Shown: positions 16,193 through 25,640, numbered from the stretch's first letter. The stretch: DNA of 54,655 nucleotides from Synechococcales cyanobacterium bin59.metabat.ball.084 (GCA_013297675.1 JAAFHZ010000012.1:1-54655); one strand, 5' to 3'. The notes: generated by a model not told the origin, from the sequence alone. Program-made: numbers and translations.

Positions 16193-18673
16193 CTAAATAT
16201 GAATACTAGTCATCATATTCTCTAGAGGCAAACCAGGACTGATTTTGTCGCGGCGTTGCCATAGCAGCTTTTTTAAAGCCGGGTTGCCATTTTCCAAAAT
16301 AGGGTTATAGCGTACCTGAGATAAAGTCCATACCGATAAAACCTGTTGAATTTGTTTTTGAGCAACATCCAGCGGATTGTAATGCTCACTATGACTATTC
16401 CAGAGGCCAAGCGTTGCGTAGTCTACATCGCCGCCATCTTCATATTGTTTATAATTCACCCAAGAGTGTAAGAAAGAAGAATGATAGATCAAGTAAGTAC
16501 AAAGCTTTTGTAACTCTGTAACATTGGCGATCGCCAGCGTGCCGTATTTAGATTGCAAAATAGAGTGTGCCACCAAATCTGTAGACATCGCTTCAATCTC
16601 TGGCCAATATTTCTGGATTTGCTCACTCTGAGCGGCAAAGAAACCGGCCACATACTCTTCGATCGCTCCCCAAGCGGCCAAGGCTGCCGGATCAAAGAAA
16701 TTATTGGCCACCACGTCTGGCAAGACGTGCTGCTGTGGATGCCAGTCGTGAAAATTCAACTCACTGACTTCTTCGACAATTAATTTTTCGACTTGCTCCG
16801 CGTTTAAAGCCGAAGCTTGAGGAATAATCCCCGTCTCGCCAAAAATAATTGAGGCACCTAGCTTGTTGACATTCAACAAACCTTCAAAATGTGGCTCTAG
16901 CAAAAGCTTAATTGGGTTGTTCACCACATTGCGGTAATAAGGCATAGCGTACTGTTCCACATTTAGGTGAGTACGAGCCAAATGAGACTGAGCTTCTTGC
17001 AAAACAAACTCTACTGATCGGAATAAACGCTTCGCCCATTCCCAATCTGCCTGACCGGGCAGACTCAGAACCGTAGCATCATTGAGTTCGTATTCGATCG
17101 AATGAACCGCTAAAGTCTGCCCTGTTAATACAAACCTTGCCTCAATCCTGGTGGGGAAGATTCCACCCGGCTTGACCTGGTACTTTTCCTTGGGACAGTT
17201 GTAGCGAATAATATACTGCCAAGGCTGGTCTTTTGCGGGCTTCATTTTGCCGGGATTAAAGCCGTTCAAACGCCGCTCTACAAAAAAGGCATCGCTAAAC
17301 TTATCTGGACGACAGCGAGTTAAGTTGGCAGGCATGATGGCTGGTGTTGCCAACTGCTGAATAATTTCTACGATCCCCGAAATGCCCAACAGCTTACCGT
17401 TAGCTGCTTGTCTAGCCGGAATTACAGATAGTCCAATATTGGCAGCCAAACGGGGCTTGGGTGCTACCCGAGGCGGTAATTCTAAACTCGGATCTAAACG
17501 GGGGATATCTTGACCAGCGACCCCAAAGTACTTATAGACATCTTTAGCTGCCGGTTTCTTGTCTACTCCCCAATCTACTAATTCCGAACTAGGCGGCTGA
17601 TATTTGCGCATGTTCGCCGAAATTTCATAGACGATCGATCGCACGTGGTTAATCGAAGCGGTTTCGTGAACCGAGTGAGCCAAAATCAGCGCTAAATCGG
17701 CTGGTGCATGATAGGCGTTAAACTCCAGTTGCTCAGCCACTGGGTCAGGCAGCATGGTATTTAGGGTCAGTTGAGCCACATCTTGAAAGGGATACATGGT
17801 CTCATCCCAGGCTTCGGTACAGTCTTTGGCTAGCTCATTTTTCTCATGGTCATCAGATACCGGCTGTAACTGAATTTGCAGGATGTAGCTCACTCCATCC
17901 TGAGTAACCCGCTGCCGGAAATCTTGGCGCAGATAATTAGCTGGCCGAAAATCGTTGGTTAATCGGGGTAAGAAATCTAGTGGTAAGCGAATATCTTCGA
18001 TCGGCACAAATCCGCTATCTGGAGATCGATCGGCATTGATCAACCGATAACGCATGTAGTAATCTTGCGGCTCACAGTCATCAGACTTGAACAGATAGGT
18101 CGTTTCGGAGTAATAATGTAGTTTGGTGTATGACTCTGGATTACGAATGATTTCGTGAAAAATTGGTAAAAATTTGGGCAGCTCCGGCAACATTTTGGCT
18201 CTGTCTTCTGTCGAACTAGCTAACCATCGACTAAAAGTTGCCGCATTGCTGAAAGTGAAGCAATGACCAGTGCTCATCAAAACATCAAGTAGGTAGTCAT
18301 CTAAATTCAAGCTATTTAGATCATCTACGTTACCGTTTAAAATTCGGATGCTTGCTCCCCGGCCATCAATAATTGCGTCATCAGGAAAACCCTTGATGTT
18401 GGCATGTCGCAACAGTACGGGGAAACTATTACCTGAAGAAAATACGCGATGACTAGGGATAGAGAGATTTGGTAAAACTACCAGCTTCCCTGCTGCTACC
18501 GTACCAAAAGAGTGAGTTGCTCTTTTGCCCTTCATCTGAGCAGCCTTGCCAAAAAAGCTGGCAACATTAGAAATTATGGTCTGAAACTTTGGTTCAATAT
18601 CTACCGTGCGGGGATCACCAACCAATGATCCTAAAATCTCTTTAGCATCCGCCAACTTATTCTCTATCAACAC
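16193..18673 (-). CDS. Catalase-related (allene-oxide-synthase-like)/lipoxygenase fusion
   Basis: 826 residues in two domains. Residues 1 to about 370 resemble catalase-related hydroperoxide-converting haem enzymes: distal His54 in ATHSFGTVAAGKL, RHANI and DGRGAS blocks, and the proximal haem-ligand signature RSIVY (R345, Y349). Residues about 400-826 form a compact lipoxygenase without a PLAT domain: iron-ligand pattern SHLARTH (H564, H569), HSWVNYKQY (H736, N740) and the obligatory C-terminal isoleucine I826. Known relatives (Anabaena, Acaryochloris, corals) oxygenate polyunsaturated fatty acids and convert the hydroperoxide to an epoxide or allene oxide. It is the first gene of a unit with two lipases. 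Confidence 0.87.
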   Translation of the reverse strand: MLIENKLADAKEILGSLVGDPRTVDIEPKFQTIISNVASFFGKAAQMKGKRATHSFGTVAAGKLVVLPNLSIPSHRVFSSGNSFPVLLRHANIKGFPDDAIIDGRGASIRILNGNVDDLNSLNLDDYLLDVLMSTGHCFTFSNAATFSRWLASSTEDRAKMLPELPKFLPIFHEIIRNPESYTKLHYYSETTYLFKSDDCEPQDYYMRYRLINADRSPDSGFVPIEDIRLPLDFLPRLTNDFRPANYLRQDFRQRVTQDGVSYILQIQLQPVSDDHEKNELAKDCTEAWDETMYPFQDVAQLTLNTMLPDPVAEQLEFNAYHAPADLALILAHSVHETASINHVRSIVYEISANMRKYQPPSSELVDWGVDKKPAAKDVYKYFGVAGQDIPRLDPSLELPPRVAPKPRLAANIGLSVIPARQAANGKLLGISGIVEIIQQLATPAIMPANLTRCRPDKFSDAFFVERRLNGFNPGKMKPAKDQPWQYIIRYNCPKEKYQVKPGGIFPTRIEARFVLTGQTLAVHSIEYELNDATVLSLPGQADWEWAKRLFRSVEFVLQEAQSHLARTHLNVEQYAMPYYRNVVNNPIKLLLEPHFEGLLNVNKLGASIIFGETGIIPQASALNAEQVEKLIVEEVSELNFHDWHPQQHVLPDVVANNFFDPAALAAWGAIEEYVAGFFAAQSEQIQKYWPEIEAMSTDLVAHSILQSKYGTLAIANVTELQKLCTYLIYHSSFLHSWVNYKQYEDGGDVDYATLGLWNSHSEHYNPLDVAQKQIQQVLSVWTLSQVRYNPILENGNPALKKLLWQRRDKISPGLPLENMMTSIHI

Positions 18674-18970
18674 AGCAGCTCTCCCTGAATTTGGTAACTA
18701 GATATTATTGTAGTATACAAGCAATTTACTTCGATCGAAGGCTGAAGAATCACCAGAAAGACTTGCCTTACCAACTTCCTGGCGATATCTGTCGCCCATT
18801 CCTAGAATCTCTTGTAGCATAAAGTAACTTTACTTAATGGGCAGTGAGAAAAAGTCAGTAATTTTTTACCTCGATAATTAAGAAATGTAAAACCATTTTT
18901 GCTTAACCTACAAATTAAAGGGTGAAAGTATTATCATGCCTGCATTCCACTATTTTGAGATTGCGGCTAC
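18674..18970. promoter_or_regulatory. Divergent promoter region of the two island halves
   Basis: This 297-bp spacer separates the lipoxygenase fusion (leftward) from the STAND gene (rightward). It contains a nested inverted repeat: GCCCATT (18794-18800) with AATGGGC (18836-18842), and inside it AAGTAA-CT-TTACTT (18822-18835). The latter could be an operator. No clear promoter hexamers can be assigned. Confidence 0.4.
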
Positions 18971-21900
18971 ATGACCGGACAAAAAGCACTCAAAATCTTC
19001 GATCGACTGCTGGAGCAAAATCAACTGGCGAAGCTGAAAGATACCCAGTCAGTGGTTTTGTTGCAAATTTATGAGGGCAAATCCTATCGAGAGATTGGTG
19101 AAAACCTAGATTACGATCCAGATTATATTAAACAGATAGCCGCCAACTTATGGCAGATGCTGTCGGGAATTGTGGGAGAAAAAGTTGCTAAGAGCAATAT
19201 TAAATCTATCTTGCAACGCTATGAGCTAGAACTGCATAGCGTGGACTGGGGGGAGGCGATCGATGTATCTCGCTTCTATGGCCGCACTACCGAATTAACC
19301 ACCTTAACCGATTGGATTGTTGATAGTCGCTGCCGACTGGTGGGGATTTTTGGCTGGGGAGGAATTGGTAAAACAGCGCTGTCTGTAAAGCTAGCCCAAC
19401 AGTTAGAGTCTCAGTTCGATTTTGTAGTATGGCGTAGTTTGCAGCAAGCTCCCACCGCTGACGATTTATTAAATGAAATTTTGCCGATATTAACCGGTTC
19501 GGACGTGCAAGAAAGCTCTTTTACTCTGCTGATGGAGCAATTACGCCAAAAGCGTTGTTTATTGGTGCTAGATAATGTGGAGTCGATTTTACAACCTGGA
19601 AATCGGAGTGGGTTGTACTTAGCAGGCTACGAAGCCTATGGTCAGATGTGTGCGCGGGTGAGTGATGAAAATCATCAAAGCTGTGTGGTGATCACCGGCA
19701 GAGAAAAACCCAACGGGATCACTCTGCGGGAAGGAGCAGATCTGCCAGTAAGATCTTGGCAACTGGGGGGACTGCCGCTCGAAGCTGGCCAACAAATTCT
19801 TACGGATAAAGGAATTACAGCCTCTCTTAGCGACCAAAAGAACCTAATTAACTATGCCAACGGCAGCCCTTTAACTCTCAAACTATTAGCTACCAATGTT
19901 AAAAATATCTTTGGTGGCGATGTACAGGCATTTTTAGCCCAAGGAACCGCTGTCTTTGGCAATCTGTGGGACTTGCTGCATGAACAGTTTGAAAGACTCT
20001 CCACACTGCAAAAGCAGGTAATGTACTGGCTGGCCATTAATCGAGAAGGATTGACCCCCGCTAGACTACAGGCCGAAATACTCCTGCCCGTGACCCTCAA
20101 TCAACTTTTAGAAACCCTGGAAACTCTGCGCGATCGATCGCTGATTGAAACCACCGCCAGGGGCTTGACTCAGCAGCCAGTGATTATGGAATATATCACC
20201 GAGCGCTTCATTCAGCAGATCGAGCAAGAAATTATTTCTGGTGAATTAAATCTATTAAAAACTCATGCTTTGATTGAAGCCCAAACTCAGGACTATCTGC
20301 GCGATGCTCAAATTCAGCTAATTTTACAGCCCTTGGTCGATCGGCTATTAGTAAATTTTGCTGGTCAAGAAAGCTTAGAACAGCATCTCTACCAAATTAT
20401 TGGCACCTTACGTCATCAATCCATTCCAGAAACCGGCTATGCCGGAGGTAATTTACTCAATTTATTTTGCCATTTAAAAACTGAGCTACAGGGCTTTGAT
20501 TTTTCTTATTTGGTGATTCGCCAAGCCTACTTACTCAATGCCATGTTGCATGAAGTCGATTTTACTGGCAGTCACCTGAGCCAAACCATTTTTGCCGAAA
20601 CTTTTGGTGGCGTAGTGGGCATTGCTTTTAGCCCAGATGGCAAGTGTCTAGCTACGAGTGACACCAAAGGCGATATTCAAATTTGGAACTCCCTAACTTT
20701 AGAGAAATTAACCCATTGTCAGGGTCATCAACATTGGACTTGGTCGGTAGAGTTTAGTCCTGACGGTCAATACTTAGCAAGTGCCAGCGATGACTACAAG
20801 GTTAAACTGTGGGATGTGGCTACGGGGGACTGTTTATATACATATGTTGGACATACCTACTCAGTTAATACTGTGAAATTCAGCCCTGATGGCAAGATGA
20901 TTGCTAGTGCTTCTCAAGATGGCACTATTCGGCTGTGGCGGGTTGCGGTTGGTAAGTTGAATCCAGAAATCCAGGTTTTAACGGGGCATAGTGGCCGGGT
21001 GTGGGCGATCGCCTTCAGCCCTGATGGTAAAAATCTAATTAGCGGCGGTGAAGATCCAGTAATACGACTGTGGGATCTCCAGAGCGGCGATTGCATGGCC
21101 ACCTGGGAAACTCATGCCGATTGGGTGCGTTCGGTAGATTTCAGCCCGGACGGTCGATCAATTGTTACCGGCAGCCATGATCGCACCAGTAAGATATGGG
21201 ATGTAGCCACTCAAGAGTGCCTGCAAGTTTTCCAGGGACATCAACATGTGGTCAGCAAAGTAGCTTTTAGCCCTGATGGTCAACAAATCATTAGTGGTAG
21301 CTACGATCGCACCATCAAACTTTGGGAAGTCAGCACTGGCAAGTGTATAAAAACTTTCTTAGGGCATCGCAGCCGAGTTTGGAATGTGGTTTTTCATCCT
21401 AACGGTAAGCAGATTGCCAGTGGTGGCGATGACCATACTACTAAAATCTGGAGCCTGAAACTAGGTCGCTGTATTAACACTATTACTGGATATACCAATG
21501 CAGCATTGTCGATAGCGGCAAACCCCCAGGGTAATTATGTAGCTAGCGGACATGAAGATCGCACAATTCGTATTTGGCATGTGCAAACTGGTCAAGTTGT
21601 CGAAACCATGCTGGAACACACCAATCGAGTTTGGTCGGTTCAATTTAGTCCCGATGGTCGTCTATTAGCTAGTGGCAGCGCCGATTATTTGGTGAAGTTG
21701 TGGGACTGGCAATCGGGTGAATGTCTCCAAACTTTTCGTGGACATACAAGCTGGGTCTGGAAGGTGGTTTTTAGTCCTAATGGTCAAATGCTAGCCAGCA
21801 GTAGTTACGACCAAATCGTAAAAACCTGGGATATTGTTACTGGAGAATGTTTGCAAACCCTCAGTGGTCATAGTAGTCCGGTAGTTTCGGTGGCTTTTAG

Positions 21901-22483
21901 TCCCAATGGTCAAATGCTCGCCAGCAGTGATTTTTTGGGCAAAATTAAGTTGTGGAATGCCGCTACTGGTGATTGTTATCAAGATCTGCAAGAGCATACC
22001 AATAGCGTGTGGTCGATCGCTTTCAGTGCAGATAATCAGTGGCTGGTCAGTGCCAGCTACGACAAAACTTTACGGCTCTGGTCGTTAGCTACCGGTGAAT
22101 GCCTCAAAACTTTTACTGGGCATCAAGGAGCTGTTTTACAAGTGCAATTTAGTCCCGATAATCGATCGCTGATAAGTGCTGGACTCGATCGCACCATCAA
22201 AATTTGGGATATTGAGAGTGGTGAATGTCTGCAAACTCTGTCTGGCCACAGTGGATTGATCTATGCCATGGATCTTGCTACGTCGCTGGAATCAACTTCA
22301 CAATATATCTACACGGGTAGTTTGGATGAAACGATTAGGAGGTGGGACGTGACCACCACCAACTGTCTATCTACCTGGAAAATTCGTCGCCCCTATGAAG
22401 GCATGAAAATTGACAAAATGCAGGGGTTAACTGATGCTCAAAAATCTACCTTAAAAGCATTAGGGGCGATCGTGAGTCGTTAG
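18971..22483 (+). CDS. STAND NTPase: vMAP-type HTH, NB-ARC, 14 WD40 repeats
   Basis: 1170 residues. The N-terminal 85 residues match the vWA-MoxR-associated HTH domain frequent in cyanobacterial STAND proteins (YDPDYIKQIAANLWQMLS). An NB-ARC ATPase follows with Walker A GWGGIGKT (128-135), Walker B LLVLDNVES (Asp201) and a NGSPLTLKL motif. From about residue 548 there are 14 WD40 repeats, each with FSPDG- and LWD-type signatures, enough for two seven-bladed propellers. STAND proteins are oligomerising sensors: the repeat domain senses and the NTPase switches. No effector domain is fused, so the output must be in trans, possibly the lipase genes on either side. Confidence 0.9.
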   Translation: MTGQKALKIFDRLLEQNQLAKLKDTQSVVLLQIYEGKSYREIGENLDYDPDYIKQIAANLWQMLSGIVGEKVAKSNIKSILQRYELELHSVDWGEAIDVSRFYGRTTELTTLTDWIVDSRCRLVGIFGWGGIGKTALSVKLAQQLESQFDFVVWRSLQQAPTADDLLNEILPILTGSDVQESSFTLLMEQLRQKRCLLVLDNVESILQPGNRSGLYLAGYEAYGQMCARVSDENHQSCVVITGREKPNGITLREGADLPVRSWQLGGLPLEAGQQILTDKGITASLSDQKNLINYANGSPLTLKLLATNVKNIFGGDVQAFLAQGTAVFGNLWDLLHEQFERLSTLQKQVMYWLAINREGLTPARLQAEILLPVTLNQLLETLETLRDRSLIETTARGLTQQPVIMEYITERFIQQIEQEIISGELNLLKTHALIEAQTQDYLRDAQIQLILQPLVDRLLVNFAGQESLEQHLYQIIGTLRHQSIPETGYAGGNLLNLFCHLKTELQGFDFSYLVIRQAYLLNAMLHEVDFTGSHLSQTIFAETFGGVVGIAFSPDGKCLATSDTKGDIQIWNSLTLEKLTHCQGHQHWTWSVEFSPDGQYLASASDDYKVKLWDVATGDCLYTYVGHTYSVNTVKFSPDGKMIASASQDGTIRLWRVAVGKLNPEIQVLTGHSGRVWAIAFSPDGKNLISGGEDPVIRLWDLQSGDCMATWETHADWVRSVDFSPDGRSIVTGSHDRTSKIWDVATQECLQVFQGHQHVVSKVAFSPDGQQIISGSYDRTIKLWEVSTGKCIKTFLGHRSRVWNVVFHPNGKQIASGGDDHTTKIWSLKLGRCINTITGYTNAALSIAANPQGNYVASGHEDRTIRIWHVQTGQVVETMLEHTNRVWSVQFSPDGRLLASGSADYLVKLWDWQSGECLQTFRGHTSWVWKVVFSPNGQMLASSSYDQIVKTWDIVTGECLQTLSGHSSPVVSVAFSPNGQMLASSDFLGKIKLWNAATGDCYQDLQEHTNSVWSIAFSADNQWLVSASYDKTLRLWSLATGECLKTFTGHQGAVLQVQFSPDNRSLISAGLDRTIKIWDIESGECLQTLSGHSGLIYAMDLATSLESTSQYIYTGSLDETIRRWDVTTTNCLSTWKIRRPYEGMKIDKMQGLTDAQKSTLKALGAIVSR

Positions 22484-22824
22484 TCTGGGTAGCTGTTGGC
22501 TGAGATTAGCTTCTTGGAACAAACACTTTGGTCACAGCCTGTCACATGGCATAGTTAACATTTCTTTGCAATTTAGAAGGATAAGAACCTACTTTTTCCT
22601 ACTTTCTTTTTGACTCTACCGTGATAACCTTCCATCATAGACAAGTATAACGAATAAATAGTGAAACAGCATGTTTCATTGAAAAACATCACCATTGCTT
22701 GGTAAATGAGTGCATTTTACGCTTATTTTTTATAACTAATATTAAAAATAAGTTTAATTAATTACCGGTCTTGGGTTATCCGCTGATTTAGTTTGTAACA
22801 ATAATTTTTAGTGGTTTTACTTTT
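22484..22824. promoter_or_regulatory. 341-bp AT-rich spacer with a TGAAACA inverted repeat
   Basis: No gene is visible between the STAND gene and the small membrane protein. The stretch is AT-rich and lacks HIP1 words. It contains a 17-bp inverted repeat TGAAACA-GCA-TGTTTCA at 22662-22678, suitable as an operator for the downstream membrane protein/patatin/lipase genes. No promoter hexamers can be assigned securely. Confidence 0.5.
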
Positions 22825-23280
22825 ATGAACAAGAATAATCCGAATGGTTATAACAGTTTGATGCGTTTCATTTTGGGTACGCCAGTAGATTTCCGTGAGA
22901 ATATCAAAGTGATTGTAGCCGCTTCTTTGGCTGCTGGCTGCTGGATTTCATATGGAGTTTTAATCCATACTCAGTTTGCAGCTAGCCGCGATGCTGCGGC
23001 AAAAATCACGGCATTTACCACCACTCAAAAAGCTATTACTCCTGAAGATGAGAAACGTATTGCCATTATCAAGGATGCTAATAGTGTTGTTAACCAGACA
23101 GCTAGTTCTATTTATGCATTAATCACTCCAGTTGCCACTGCTATTACTGGCTATTTCTTTATTTCTTCAGGCTTGAAAAAAAACTCAGATTCTACTGATG
23201 AAGAACAAGAGAATAACTCTGGGAAAGAAAATGCTACCGCAACAAAAAACCCTTTGTTAGGCGTGGAGGTAAATTCATAA
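22825..23280 (+). CDS. Small membrane protein upstream of patatin
   Basis: 151 residues with two predicted TM helices (about 28-50 and 97-117) separated by a charged, helical loop, and a hydrophilic Glu/Asn/Lys-rich C-terminal tail. No family is recognised. It is followed after 85 bp by the patatin gene and then by the class-3 lipase, so it probably begins a three-gene unit and may anchor or regulate the lipases at the membrane. Like its neighbours it is AT-rich. Confidence 0.65.
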   Translation: MNKNNPNGYNSLMRFILGTPVDFRENIKVIVAASLAAGCWISYGVLIHTQFAASRDAAAKITAFTTTQKAITPEDEKRIAIIKDANSVVNQTASSIYALITPVATAITGYFFISSGLKKNSDSTDEEQENNSGKENATATKNPLLGVEVNS

Positions 23281-23365
23281 AAACTTCTTCGAGAGCTGAA
23301 TACAAAATAGCAAGAAAATTAATTAGTGAATTCACGAAAATTTGTTAAAATAGGAAGCTATTATT

Positions 23366-24490
23366 ATGGTGAGCAAAATCAAAAAGAAAATTCTTTCAAT
23401 TGATGGCGGTGGCATTCGGGGAATTATCCCTGCAATTATTCTTGATTACATTGAGAAAAAAACTGAGCAGAGAATATCAAGCATGTTTGATTTGATTGCA
23501 GGTACTTCAACAGGAGGTATTCTCGCCTTGGGTCTAACAAAACGCAACTCAGATTCAAAAATCAATAGTGAGCCAGAGTATACGGCGGCTGAATTGAGAA
23601 ACTTTTACAGCAAATATGGGCAGAAAATTTTTAGCGATGAACCAGACCATACGGAAAGTAATGATACGGGGATTTACCAAAAATATGGGCAGTTACTACT
23701 TGGCGATCACAACCCGCTAGACACACTGCTTGGCCCTAAATTTAGCTCGAAAGGTAGACATGATGTTCTGCAAATCATATTAGGAGATGCACTGCTTGAA
23801 GATGCATTGAAAGAAACGCTTGTTACTAGTTATGATACTGAGTTACGTGCACCTGTTTTTTTTACTAGTAATCCTTACAAAGAACAAGCTGAAGGTGTGG
23901 ATGCTCGCAAAATATGTGCGGGGATCAAAATGATTGAAGCCGCAATGGCCACATCGGCAGCACCTACATTTTTTCCTCCTTACAAACTGACAACAGCGCA
24001 TCGAACTGATGAAGGTCACTATACGTTAGTTGATGGTGGAGTTCTTGCAAATAATCCATCTTTAATAGCTATAATGGAAGTCCTTGCTGCTTCGATAAAA
24101 TTAGATAAAGAAAAAGCACCTGAAAACAAAGAAAATCTGCAACATGATAATATTTTGCTGGTTTCATTAGGTACTGGTTCATTCACCAGAAAGTATAAAT
24201 ATAATAATGTTAGAAAGTGGGGACAGCTTCAATGGGTAAACCCAATTATTGATATTGTTCTTGATAGTCAAAGTGAGTCGGTTGCATATCAAATTCAAAG
24301 TGTAATGCAAACCGAAGGAGATCATCAAAATTATTATCGTTTTCAGTTTCCATTAAGCGGTGAAGATGGTCGAGATCAGATGGATAATGCTAGCTTTGAT
24401 AACATCGAATACTTAGAGAATCTGGGTAAGAAAATAGTCGAACAACGCAAATACTCATTAGATAAACTATGTGAGATGTTAACATCGTGA
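23366..24490 (+). CDS. Patatin-like phospholipase
   Basis: 374 residues with the complete patatin signature: oxyanion hole GGGIRG (14-19), nucleophile elbow GTSTG with Ser48, and the dyad Asp223 in LVDGG. An AGGAAG ribosome-binding site precedes the ATG. Patatins are Ser-Asp acyl hydrolases that cleave phospho- and galactolipids; bacterial ones include cyclic-nucleotide-activated phospholipases in CBASS defence. No fused sensor domain is present. It sits between a small membrane protein and a class-3 lipase and opposite a lipoxygenase fusion. Confidence 0.93.
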   Translation: MVSKIKKKILSIDGGGIRGIIPAIILDYIEKKTEQRISSMFDLIAGTSTGGILALGLTKRNSDSKINSEPEYTAAELRNFYSKYGQKIFSDEPDHTESNDTGIYQKYGQLLLGDHNPLDTLLGPKFSSKGRHDVLQIILGDALLEDALKETLVTSYDTELRAPVFFTSNPYKEQAEGVDARKICAGIKMIEAAMATSAAPTFFPPYKLTTAHRTDEGHYTLVDGGVLANNPSLIAIMEVLAASIKLDKEKAPENKENLQHDNILLVSLGTGSFTRKYKYNNVRKWGQLQWVNPIIDIVLDSQSESVAYQIQSVMQTEGDHQNYYRFQFPLSGEDGRDQMDNASFDNIEYLENLGKKIVEQRKYSLDKLCEMLTS

Positions 24491-24572
24491 AAATTGATAG
24501 GCTTAATTATCTAAATAATGCATAAAATGAAATTCTCATCAACTTCACCTTATTTTCAAGTAATATAATACT

Positions 24573-25586
24573 ATGGCAAGACTAAAGATTCCAGCAGACT
24601 GTAACTTCCAAGCCGATCGGGCAATGGAATTGGCTAATCTCATTCAACGTGCTTATGAACAGTATAATAATTATGAAAATAGCCCCAAGAATCAGCGGCA
24701 TTTTTTTGGATCTAATGACAAATTAATAGGTTCAATGAAATGCGATAATGATCTTGATGATCCCCACAATCAGGGGAGAGTAGAATACAAGATTTTAGCT
24801 CTTTTTAAATTTACCGAATACAAGTCCATAATTTTCCCAGAGCGACTACCATTCTTCTCAGAGACAGTGCCATTTGGATTTATTGCAGAGCGTCAATTAG
24901 AAAACGGGGTGCCAGGGATATTTATTGTTTTTAGAGGGACTTTAACCAAAGCTGAATGGTACTTCAACTCCCAGTTTAAACAGACTTATTTTATGGGTAA
25001 TTCTGATCTAGGGCTGGTGAGCAGCGGATTTAATAAAATCTATATTCGTCCTGGTCATTTACCCGATGTCAAATCTCTGGAACAGACGGTGATAGATACG
25101 CTCAAAATGTGCTCTCCCAACTCCCAGATTTTTGTGACTGGTCATAGCTTAGGAGGAGCTTTAGCCACTATGGCTACTCTGCATATTGCGAAAAGTCGTG
25201 ATCATTCAATTATCAATAAACCTATTTTATATACTTATGCTAGCCCAAGAGTTGGCAATAAGCAGTTTGCTCAACATTTTTATCATTTAGAGTGCTATAG
25301 AATTGCTAACAGTGAAGATATGGTAGTGAGGGTTCCACCTTCTACTGGTAAATTTATTGGTCCAGAAATGTCTAATAAGTCAGATAGTAATAAGAAGGCG
25401 ACTCCATCCCAAAATGTGAATGCAAGAAATATGCAAAGTATGGCTGGCGGAGATATTAGAAGAAATTCTTCTAATTATGTTTATGAACATGTTGGAGAGC
25501 CTTTATACTTTACCGAGCAAAAAGAGTTTGTCTCCACTAATCATAATATGATAGACACTTACAGAAGAGCGCTACCTGAACTATAA
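24573..25586 (+). CDS. Class-3 lipase family protein
   Basis: 337 residues of the fungal-lipase-like (Lipase_3) fold: FIVFRGT near residues 117-123, nucleophile elbow GHSLGG with Ser192, acid Asp249 in NSEDMVVRVPP, and a probable catalytic His324 in STNHNMIDTY. No signal peptide is seen, so it is probably cytoplasmic or membrane-peripheral. It is the last gene of the plus-strand half, 82 bp after the patatin gene and followed by a hairpin terminator. Probable role: hydrolysis of membrane glycerolipids. Confidence 0.9.
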   Translation: MARLKIPADCNFQADRAMELANLIQRAYEQYNNYENSPKNQRHFFGSNDKLIGSMKCDNDLDDPHNQGRVEYKILALFKFTEYKSIIFPERLPFFSETVPFGFIAERQLENGVPGIFIVFRGTLTKAEWYFNSQFKQTYFMGNSDLGLVSSGFNKIYIRPGHLPDVKSLEQTVIDTLKMCSPNSQIFVTGHSLGGALATMATLHIAKSRDHSIINKPILYTYASPRVGNKQFAQHFYHLECYRIANSEDMVVRVPPSTGKFIGPEMSNKSDSNKKATPSQNVNARNMQSMAGGDIRRNSSNYVYEHVGEPLYFTEQKEFVSTNHNMIDTYRRALPEL

Positions 25587-25594
25587 TCCCTGAG

Positions 25595-25640
25595 ACGGGT
25601 AAACCTTTTTCGCTGTGGGCTTTACCCGTTTGGTTGTTTC
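25595..25640 (+). terminator. Intrinsic terminator after the lipase gene
   Basis: A 9-bp stem ACGGGTAAA (25595-25603) pairs with TTTACCCGT (25621-25629) and is followed by the T-rich sequence TTGGTTGTTTCC. It begins 9 bp after the lipase stop codon and bounds the lipid island on the right. Confidence 0.75.

Noticed and set aside
23366-24490. Patatin as CBASS effector
   Set aside because: No cGAS/DncV-like cyclase or Cap gene is present in the window, so a classic CBASS operon is not supported.
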